Assembly (NCBI RefSeq): GCF_015356865.1 | Contig: NZ_JAAFZA010000048.1 | Coordinates: forward strand, 1 to 55,600 | Direction of reading: 5' to 3' | Source of the DNA: Catenulispora pinisilvae | Lineage (GTDB): Bacteria; Actinomycetota; Actinomycetes; Streptomycetales; Catenulisporaceae | Length of the DNA: 55,600 bases | Part shown: in pieces, positions 50,617-55,600 of the stretch | How positions within the stretch are numbered: position 1 is the first letter of the stretch | How the letters are laid out: the number at the start of each line of letters is the position of its first letter | The notes under the pieces: generated by a model | What the model saw: the letters and a program-made list of their open reading frames with translations, nothing else | Databases searched by the model: none | Told to the model about the DNA's origin: nothing | Program-made: the position numbers and the translations under genes

Positions 50617-51464
50617 GAGGGGATCCCGGTATCGATCAAGGAAGGGTCGAGGGCTCGGCCGGGGGGACCGGAGGCGGCCGGTCCGGCGGCGGTCTCCCCG
50701 CCGCCGTCGGACTCCGCCGTCCCGTTCCCGGCCTGCGGCAGCGCGTGCCCGCCCTTGCGCTGCTCGTGGAAGGCGAGGATCTGCAGCTCGATGGACAGGT
50801 CCACCTTGCGCACGTCCACGCCCTCCGCCACGTTCAAGACCACCGGCGCGAAGTTCAGGATCGAGGTGATCCCGGCCGCGACCAGCCGGTCGGCGACGGC
50901 CTGGGCGGCGCCCGGCGGCGTGGAGATCACGAAGATCGAGATTCCTAGGCCGCGGATCGCCGATTCCAGTTCGTCCACATGCCGGACCCGCACCCCGGCC
51001 ACCACCGTGCCGGTGAGCGCGGGGTCGGCGTCGAACAGCGCCGCCACGCGGAAGCCTCGGGAGGCGAACCCCCCGTAGTTGGCCAGCGCGTGGCCGAGGT
51101 TGCCGATCCCGATGATGGCCACGGCCCAGTCCTGGGTCAGACCCAGTTCGCGGGAGATCTGGTAGACGAGGAACGAGACCTCGTACCCGACCCCGCGGGT
51201 CCCGTAGCTGCCGAGGTAAGAGAAATCCTTGCGGAGTTTGGCGGAGTTGACCCCCGCGGAGGCCGCCAGCTCTTCGCTGGAGACGGTGATGATGCCGCGC
51301 TCCTGCATGTTGATCAGGGCTCGCAGGTAGACCGGCAGCCGCGCCACCGTGGCTTCCGGGATGCCCTGCCGGTTGGAGCGCAGCGAGGCTCCGCTGCCGG
51401 AACGGGAGTCCGAACCGGTGCCGCCCGACGCGTTGCTGCTCGTGCTGGCCACGCTGCTCCTCAT
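50613..51464 (-). CDS. rex: Redox-sensing transcriptional repressor Rex
   Basis: About 283 aa. The N-terminal winged helix (GIPEATVARLPVYLRALINM; ELAASAGVNSAKLRKDFSYLGSYGTRGVGY) is followed by a Rossmann NAD(H)-sensing domain (AIIGIGNLGHALANYGGFASRGFRVAALFDADP) and the C-terminal swapped helix (RKVDLSIELQILAFHEQRK). A Gly/Ala-rich tail is added. NADH binding releases Rex from DNA, inducing respiratory and hem genes. The frame extends to 51626, but that would place the start inside the operator, so ATG at 51464 is chosen; GTG at 51452, preceded by GAGGAG, is an alternative. It leads the hem operon, and so autoregulation also controls haem synthesis. Confidence 0.94.
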   Translation of the reverse strand: MRSSVASTSSNASGGTGSDSRSGSGASLRSNRQGIPEATVARLPVYLRALINMQERGIITVSSEELAASAGVNSAKLRKDFSYLGSYGTRGVGYEVSFLVYQISRELGLTQDWAVAIIGIGNLGHALANYGGFASRGFRVAALFDADPALTGTVVAGVRVRHVDELESAIRGLGISIFVISTPPGAAQAVADRLVAAGITSILNFAPVVLNVAEGVDVRKVDLSIELQILAFHEQRKGGHALPQAGNGTAESDGGGETAAGPAASGPPGRALDPSLIDTGIPS

Positions 51465-51599
51465 CGCGCTCGCGCTCGGCGTTGCCGTCGTGCAGTGGAT
51501 CTCGTTCAGCCCGGCGGTCTCGGGCCCCGATGAGGGGTGCCCTGGCAGCCCGACTGAGAAGGAGCCGGCGCGCTTGTGCGCTTGTTCCTCCTGCCAAGC

Positions 51600-51628
51600 A
51601 CGATAGGCGTTTGTGAACGCGCGCACAA
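51600..51628 (-). promoter_or_regulatory. rex-hem promoter
   Basis: On the minus strand TTGTGC (51628-51623) and TATCGT (51605-51600) are separated by exactly 17 bp, matching principal-sigma hexamers at 4/6 each. The predicted start would be about 51593, giving a leader of roughly 130 bases before the rex ATG. The Rex operator overlaps the -35 and spacer, the right place for repression. Confidence 0.6.
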
Positions 51629-51629
51629 A
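51610..51629. promoter_or_regulatory. Rex operator (ROP) upstream of rex-hemACD
   Basis: The site is TTTGTGAA-CGCG-CGCACAAA on the plus strand. The outer TTTGTG/CACAAA arms are exact complements, and TTGTGAAC matches the known Rex half-site (TTGTGAA...TTCACAA) fully on one side and all but two bases on the other. It overlaps the -35 element and spacer of the rex promoter. Confidence 0.85.
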
Positions 51630-51763
51630 GTCTCGTCGGGCACCCGATGACGGGATGCCCTATTTGTCAGCAGAACTGGGCGCCGAATAGTTACCAAACC
51701 GGGCACCGAGTGCTGTGGATCACTCTGCTCCAGAGCTTTCTCAGAGCCGGGGCGGAGCCGTTC

Positions 51764-52051
51764 TCAGCCCCGCGAGGCCTGGGCGATCGCCTTCCGGAGC
51801 CGGTCCCGGTCCACCCGCCAGAAGTCGTGTCGCCTGCCGTTCACCAATGTGACGGGGATCTGTTCCCAGTACTCCGCTTTCAGTGCCGGGTCGAAATCCT
51901 CGGCGGTGATGTCCAACTCCTCGACCGTCGCGCCGGTCTCGGCGGCCACCGCCGCGACGATCGCACGCGCGTCGTCACACAGGTGACAGCCCGGCTTGCC
52001 GACGAGGGTCACGGTCACGGGGGCGCCGCCGGAGCGCTGGAAGAGTCTCAT
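51764..52051 (-). CDS. Glutaredoxin-family protein
   Basis: A 95-aa thioredoxin-fold protein with the redox motif GKPGCHLCDDA (C22-x-x-C25), the cis-Pro region IPVTLVNGRR and the usual alpha/beta spacing (VEELDITAEDFDPALKAEYWEQIP). It fits the DUF836/glutaredoxin-like group of actinobacteria. It lies downstream of no gene on its strand and upstream of the rex promoter, with 299 bp between its stop and the rex start. ATG at 52051 follows an in-frame GTG at 52054; the ATG is preferred. Confidence 0.9.
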   Translation of the reverse strand: MRLFQRSGGAPVTVTLVGKPGCHLCDDARAIVAAVAAETGATVEELDITAEDFDPALKAEYWEQIPVTLVNGRRHDFWRVDRDRLRKAIAQASRG

Positions 52052-52115
52052 CACGGGATGAGCCTACGGAGAACACGCACGCGACATCTGACAGTCACGC
52101 AGGGGGCTTAGGCTT

Positions 52116-52919
52116 GTGCTCATGGGCACCGAGACTGCTGGGCGCATTGTGCACTCCGCGGCGTTCTTCGACCTGGACAACACGCTGGTGCAGGGCGCCT
52201 CCCTGTTCCACTTGGCACGCGGCCTGACCGCGCACGGCATGGTGACCAAGCGTGAGATCGCCGGCCACGCGCTGCGCCAGGTCCGGTTCCGGGTCTTCGG
52301 CGAGCAGTCCGGGCTGCTGGACGACGTGCAGGAGCACGCGCTGGACTTCGTCAAGGGCCACGAGGTGGCCCGGATGGAGAAGATCTGCGAGGCGGTCTTC
52401 GAGGACTACCTCTCGGACAAGATCTGGCCCGGCACCCGGGCGCTCAGTGAGGCGCACCTGCTCAACGGCAAAGAGGTGTGGCTGGTCACGGCCGCGCCGA
52501 TCGAGCTGGCCCAGGTGATCGCCCGCCGGCTCGGGCTGACCGGCGCGCTGGCCACCCAGCCGGAGTCCGTGGACGGCGTCTACACCGGCCGCATCTCCGG
52601 CCCGCTGCTGCACGGCCCGGACAAGGCCCGCCAGGTCGCCAAGCTGGCCCGGGAGCGCGGCCTGGACCTGGCCCACTGCTACGCCTACAGCGACTCCGCG
52701 AACGACCTGCCGCTGCTGTCCCTTGTCGGGCATCCAGTCGCGGTCAACCCGGATCGGGCGCTGCGCCGACACGCGCGGCATCACGACTGGGCGATCGTCG
52801 ATTACCGGACCACGCGGCACACCCGGAAGGTTCCGGTCGCCGGCGCCGCCGCGGCTGTCGGCGCGGTTGCCGCCGGAGCGGCCGCCGCTGCGGCACACTG
52901 GTCTGGCGAGCGCGACTGA
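52116..52919 (+). CDS. HAD-superfamily subfamily IB hydrolase
   Basis: A 267-aa protein with HAD motif I FFDLDNTLV (D19, D21), motif II VWLVTAAP, Lys in LLHGPDKARQVAKLA and motif III YAYSDSANDLPLLSLVG. It belongs to the HAD-IB (SerB-like, PSPase-like) phosphatases; the cap region between motifs I and II matches the HAD-IB-hyp group. The C-terminal ~30 residues are an Ala/Gly-rich hydrophobic helix that could associate with membrane. GTG at 52116 (AGGGGG upstream) or ATG at 52122 could be the start. In streptomycetes a similar gene also lies next to bldN. Substrate unknown. Confidence 0.9.
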   Translation: MLMGTETAGRIVHSAAFFDLDNTLVQGASLFHLARGLTAHGMVTKREIAGHALRQVRFRVFGEQSGLLDDVQEHALDFVKGHEVARMEKICEAVFEDYLSDKIWPGTRALSEAHLLNGKEVWLVTAAPIELAQVIARRLGLTGALATQPESVDGVYTGRISGPLLHGPDKARQVAKLARERGLDLAHCYAYSDSANDLPLLSLVGHPVAVNPDRALRRHARHHDWAIVDYRTTRHTRKVPVAGAAAAVGAVAAGAAAAAAHWSGERD

Positions 52920-52994
52920 GAGCGACGGCCTGTCACCCTCCGTCTATCAGGGTACGCATGGGCTCCGACCTCCCGAAGGTCCCCTGCGCAACCC

Positions 52995-53023
52995 TTGCAC
53001 GGGACCCCTCGAAGTCCTCTAAA
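52995..53023 (+). promoter_or_regulatory. Promoter candidate upstream of bldN
   Basis: TTGCAC and TCTAAA are separated by 17 bp, matching principal-sigma hexamers at 3/6 and 4/6. It would give a leader of about 215 bases before the bldN GTG. Confidence 0.35.
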
Positions 53024-53074
53024 GTCCTGCGGACACACGTGGTCCAGTGAGCGGACCTAAACCGGACTTCCTGT

Positions 53075-53093
53075 ACAGGAGGGTGTTTCCTGT
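53075..53093 (+). promoter_or_regulatory. Small hairpin sequestering an AGGAGG ribosome site
   Basis: ACAGGA (53075-53080) and TCCTGT (53088-53093) are complementary around a 7-nt loop. The AGGAGG at 53077-53082 and the GTG at 53092 both lie within it. Confidence 0.4.
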
Positions 53094-53190
53094 GGGTGTA
53101 ATAGCCGGAATCACCCGCACGGGTCCACCCGAATTCCGTACGATGGGGAACCCTACGATCGGTGATCGAGGCGGAACACTCTGCTACTAG
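53092..53190 (+). CDS. Possible 32-aa upstream ORF in the bldN leader
   Basis: A GTG nine bases after a perfect AGGAGG opens a 32-codon frame ending TAG at 53188-53190, 54 bases before the bldN start. The product would begin MGVIAGITRTG and end GGTLCY. Only about 56% of its codons end in G or C, far below the genes here, so it could be fortuitous. If real it may couple or attenuate bldN translation. Confidence 0.3.
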   Translation: MGVIAGITRTGPPEFRTMGNPTIGDRGGTLCY

Positions 53191-53244
53191 AGACATCTCA
53201 ATGAGCTACCAGGCTGGCTAAAGAAACCGAGCCACGGGAGACAC

Positions 53245-54096
53245 GTGTACCGGGACGACTTCGGACTCAACGGCTACAGCGCCAAGGTGGGGGGCGACCC
53301 GTTCGCCCGCACCGGCGCGCTGTCTGCGCAGGTACTGTCCACGCACGTGCCGATGCCGACGCCGGGACCGCTGCTGGACCGCCAGGACCGCGGCCTGCTG
53401 ATGCTGCGCGAGGCCATCCGGGTCGTGGCCGGGGACGGCAACGGCCGCGGCACGCACGCGGCCGGATCGCGCTCCGGCGGCGGCGCGCGGCACGCCGGGG
53501 ACTCGGGCACCACGGACCGTCCGGGCGGCCCGGTCGCCGGCGACGGCGAGTCCGAGGCGATGGTGCACCTGGTCCGCCAGGCGCAGGAGGGCAGCGCCGA
53601 CGCCTTCGGCGAGCTCTACCGCATCTACTGCGACACCGTCTTCCGGTACATCTACTACCGGGTCTCCACCCGGGCCCTGGCCGAAGACCTCACCAGCGAG
53701 ACCTTCGTCCGCGCCCTGCGCCGGATCACCACGTTCAGCTGGCAGGGCCGCGACTTCGGGGCCTGGCTGGTGACGATCGCCCGCAACCTGGTCGCCGACC
53801 ACTTCAAGTCCAGCCGGCACCGGATGGAGGTCTCCACCGGCGAGATGCTGGACTCCAACGAGGTGGAGGCGTCCCCGGAGGACTCGGTGCTGGAGCACCT
53901 GTCCAACGAGGCCTTGCTGGACGCCGTGCACCGGCTCAACGACCAGCAACGGGAGTGTGTCACTCTCCGCTTCCTGCAGGGCCTGTCGGTGGCCGAGACC
54001 GCCGACATCATGGGCAAGAACGAGGGCGCCATCAAGACGCTTCAGTACCGTGCGGTTCGTACGCTTGCGCGACTTCTGCCGGCCGAGAGCCTCTAA
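53245..54096 (+). CDS. bldN: Developmental ECF sigma factor, BldN-like
   Basis: A 283-aa sigma factor. Residues ~1-104 form a low-complexity N-terminal extension, then sigma region 2 (MVHLVRQAQEGSADAFGELYRIYCDTVFRYIYYRVSTRALAEDLTSETFVRALRR). Region 4 (LNDQQRECVTLRFLQGLSVAETADIMGKNEGAIKTLQYRAVRTLARLL) follows. In S. coelicolor BldN is made as a pro-protein with a comparable N-terminal extension that is removed; it controls aerial mycelium formation, including bldM and chaplin/rodlin genes. The neighbours (rex, glutaredoxin, HAD hydrolase, then an anti-sigma gene) match that locus. GTG start with GGGAG close upstream. Assignment combines sequence class and synteny. Confidence 0.9.
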   Translation: MYRDDFGLNGYSAKVGGDPFARTGALSAQVLSTHVPMPTPGPLLDRQDRGLLMLREAIRVVAGDGNGRGTHAAGSRSGGGARHAGDSGTTDRPGGPVAGDGESEAMVHLVRQAQEGSADAFGELYRIYCDTVFRYIYYRVSTRALAEDLTSETFVRALRRITTFSWQGRDFGAWLVTIARNLVADHFKSSRHRMEVSTGEMLDSNEVEASPEDSVLEHLSNEALLDAVHRLNDQQRECVTLRFLQGLSVAETADIMGKNEGAIKTLQYRAVRTLARLLPAESL

Positions 54097-54133
54097 TACT
54101 CCTAAACCAGGACCACCCGTATGCGGGACACGC

Positions 54134-54162
54134 CGTAACCCCGAAAGTGGGGCCGTCGTTTT
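54134..54162 (+). promoter_or_regulatory. BldN-type promoter candidate for rsbN
   Basis: CGTAAC (54134-54139) and CGTTTT (54157-54162) are separated by 17 bp. The BldN consensus as I recall it from Streptomyces is CGTAAC and CGTTGA about 16 bp apart, so the -35 matches fully and the -10 at 4/6. It lies in the 252-bp gap between bldN and its anti-sigma gene, the expected place for an autoregulated promoter. Confidence 0.55.
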
Positions 54163-54348
54163 CCAAGTAGCGGTCCAACAACTCACTCTGACGGGTGAAT
54201 AAGGGACCGAAAGACATGCCGGTGGGAGCCGGGGGCACAACCTTTGTCGTCTGTCGGTGTCTAACACTGCGGCGAGCATCGTCACCTTGACGGGCGGCGG
54301 TGGGCGACGGGTGGGGCTTCCCTGCGTACGGGACAGGAAGGATGACAC

Positions 54349-55548
54349 ATGGCCGCAGCATTCGGCGAGCGCCAGCGGGCCGAGCAGTTCGCCAGGCTGC
54401 TCGACGGCCTCGACGGCTCGCGGGACGGCGGCTCGGGTGTCGCGACGCTCATCCCGCCCCAAAAGGGCGACCCCGAACTCGCGGCGATGCTCCGGGTGGT
54501 CGAGAACGTCATCGACGAGGGGCGCTTCCACGCCCCGATGGTGCGCCCGGACTTCCGGGAACAACTCGGCGCCCGTCTGCACCGCGACTTCCTGGTCTTG
54601 TTCAACTCCGACGTGGACGGCGGCCCGGGCGACGGCGACGTGCTGGTCCGAGGCCGCACCCCATGGCGGCGGCGACTGATCGGCGGCGGCGTCGCGGTCG
54701 GGGTCCTCTCCGGGGGCCTGGGCGGAGTGGCGTGGGCGGCATCCAGCGCACTGCCAGGCGACCCGCTCTACGGGGTCAAGCGCAGCCTGGAGAACATGCG
54801 GGTCTCGGTGTCCGGCTCCGACCTGGAGCGCGGCGAGCAGTACCTGGGCCAGGCCAAGACCCGGCTGGAGGAGATCCACAAGCTGCTGGGCCGGCACGAC
54901 TCGAACGTCGACGGCTCGGACACCAGCAAACTCGTGGCCGAGACCACGGACAACCTCTACAAGGACGTCGACAGCGCCGGTCAGCTACTGACCCCCCTGG
55001 CCGAGTCCGGCAACACCGAGGCCCTGACCAGCCTCCGGAATTTCCTGGACATCTACGAACCACAAGTCCAGGACCTGGAAACCCTGCTGGCCCCGGACAG
55101 CCAGGACCAGGCCCGCCGCCTGGTGGCCCTGATGGACGGATTCAGCTCCCGCCTGGCCGTCGCCCAGGCAACCATCGACCGCCAGCAGGCCGCCCAGCAA
55201 CGACCCAGCGGCTCAGACACCGCCTCCCACCACGGCGGCACCCTACCGAGCACCCCGCTGCCCACCGGCACACCGTCGGCACACCCGACCCCCGGCCAGC
55301 ACCCGCCGAGCTCAGCCGGCCCGACCGGCACCGACTCCGTCGGCCCCACCGCCACCCCCACGGGCACACCCAGCAGCGACCCGTCGAGCGTGCACGTGTC
55401 GGTCCCGATCGGCTCCTCCGACACCACGCTCAACGTGCCGCCACTGATCAGCGGCCTGCCGCCGATCGGGATCACCATCGGCAACACGGGGCCGGCCACT
55501 GGGCCGACGACTGGCGGGCCGCCTAACACGGATCCGAACCCGAACTGA
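54349..55548 (+). CDS. rsbN: Membrane-anchored anti-sigma factor, RsbN-like (DUF5667)
   Basis: A 399-aa protein. The N-terminal cytoplasmic part (~105 residues; RAEQFARLLDG... MVRPDFREQLGARLHRDFLVLF) should bind the sigma factor. One helix (about 110-131, IGGGVAVGVLSGGLGGVAWA) follows. Then comes an extracytoplasmic DUF5667-type helical domain (ALPGDPLYGVKRSLENMRVSVSGSDLERGEQYLGQAKTRLEEI). A Ser/Thr/Pro/Gly-rich tail of ~120 residues completes it. Position directly after bldN and this layout match RsbN, which holds BldN at the membrane. No zinc-binding anti-sigma (HxxxCxxC) motif is seen. GGAAGG lies seven bases upstream of the ATG. Confidence 0.9.
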   Translation: MAAAFGERQRAEQFARLLDGLDGSRDGGSGVATLIPPQKGDPELAAMLRVVENVIDEGRFHAPMVRPDFREQLGARLHRDFLVLFNSDVDGGPGDGDVLVRGRTPWRRRLIGGGVAVGVLSGGLGGVAWAASSALPGDPLYGVKRSLENMRVSVSGSDLERGEQYLGQAKTRLEEIHKLLGRHDSNVDGSDTSKLVAETTDNLYKDVDSAGQLLTPLAESGNTEALTSLRNFLDIYEPQVQDLETLLAPDSQDQARRLVALMDGFSSRLAVAQATIDRQQAAQQRPSGSDTASHHGGTLPSTPLPTGTPSAHPTPGQHPPSSAGPTGTDSVGPTATPTGTPSSDPSSVHVSVPIGSSDTTLNVPPLISGLPPIGITIGNTGPATGPTTGGPPNTDPNPN

Positions 55549-55600
55549 GGCGGACGGGGGCGGAACGGAGACGGGGCACGGACGGGGGCACGAGTAGGGG

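Larger units (their letters stand above)
52920..53244. other. bldN upstream region
   Basis: 325 bp without an established gene. It contains a promoter candidate (52995-53023), a small hairpin that overlaps a perfect AGGAGG, and a possible 32-codon upstream frame (53092-53190). AT content rises around 53040-53110. Long leaders before developmental sigma genes are expected to bind regulators such as BldD, but I found no convincing BldD box. Confidence 0.55.

Noticed and set aside
49294-51597. Single 767-aa reading of hemA with an N-terminal extension
   Set aside because: The first ~330 residues are an out-of-frame reading of rex. The true hemA GTG overlaps the rex stop and starts the conserved LLAVGLSHRSAP.
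50613-51626. 337-aa Rex starting at GTG 51626
   Set aside because: That start lies inside the operator and upstream of the predicted transcription start; the extra 54 residues lack conservation with Rex proteins I know.
52920-53244. BldD-binding box upstream of bldN
   Set aside because: AGTGA at 53046 and TCACC at 53111 look like half-sites, but they are too far apart and do not form the 15-bp palindrome expected for BldD.
54097-54348. Extra small gene between bldN and rsbN
   Set aside because: Short frames here lack ribosome sites and GC3 bias; a promoter role explains the gap better.

Overview
The window comes from the chromosome of a very GC-rich, filamentous, sporulating actinobacterium. 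Codon third positions are almost all G or C, starts are often GTG, and overlapping ATGA/GTGA gene junctions are common. The right end carries a rex-hemA-hemC-hemD-hemB block next to a bldN-like sigma factor and its rsbN-like anti-sigma factor, an order I recall from Streptomyces coelicolor. Several products fit a Catenulispora/Actinospica-like lineage better than Streptomyces itself, but I cannot fix the genus from sequence alone.

Left end (1-6150). A repeat-bearing gene-free stretch is followed by a leftward MacB-type ABC exporter (ATPase plus FtsX-like permease). Next is a DHA2-type drug/proton antiporter, divergent from a SnoaL-like gene across a perfect palindrome.

6126-13650. A type IV secretion/conjugation-like cluster. 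A divergent lytic transglycosylase-NlpC/P60 wall hydrolase faces a rightward series: a two-helix pilin-like protein, a VirB8-like single-pass protein, a VirB6-like polytopic protein with a Gly-rich tail, a 71-codon spacer ORF, an SCO6880-family protein and a VirB4-like ATPase. It ends in a 13-bp hairpin. No relaxase or coupling protein is visible. This is the best candidate in the window for a poorly described system.

13795-23104. Mostly single genes: an arginase-family protein, a 67-aa Cys-containing small protein, an aldo/keto reductase, a 57-aa small protein, a 1075-aa LuxR-type (LAL) regulator, a PAS-SpoIIE-HATPase protein whose phosphatase site looks degenerate, an XRE regulator and a sigma-70 family factor.

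23274-31338. A branched-chain-amino-acid-type ABC operon: lipoprotein binding protein, fused LivH-LivM permease and two ATPases. It continues with overlap into a 600-aa secreted/anchored protein, a two-helix membrane protein and a GrpB-family protein that lacks a normal start codon. A leftward polytopic membrane protein follows.

32175-44337. Two complete leftward peptide-type (Opp/Dpp) ABC operons lie in tandem. Their order differs: B-C-DF-A in the downstream one and A-B-C-DF in the upstream one. Each has a fused double ATPase. The second fused ATPase contains an apparent one-base frameshift near its N-terminus. A strong intrinsic terminator separates the operons.

44843-55548. The tetrapyrrole block runs leftward from rex, with a Rex-type operator over a good promoter, through hemA, hemC, the SUMT-HemD fusion, a DUF5709 gene and hemB. 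Then come a glutaredoxin-like gene, a HAD phosphatase, the bldN-like sigma factor with a long N-terminal extension, and the rsbN-like anti-sigma factor. The latter has an upstream sequence resembling the BldN promoter consensus. Redox sensing, haem synthesis and developmental control therefore sit side by side. No tRNA, rRNA, CRISPR array or insertion sequence was recognised.
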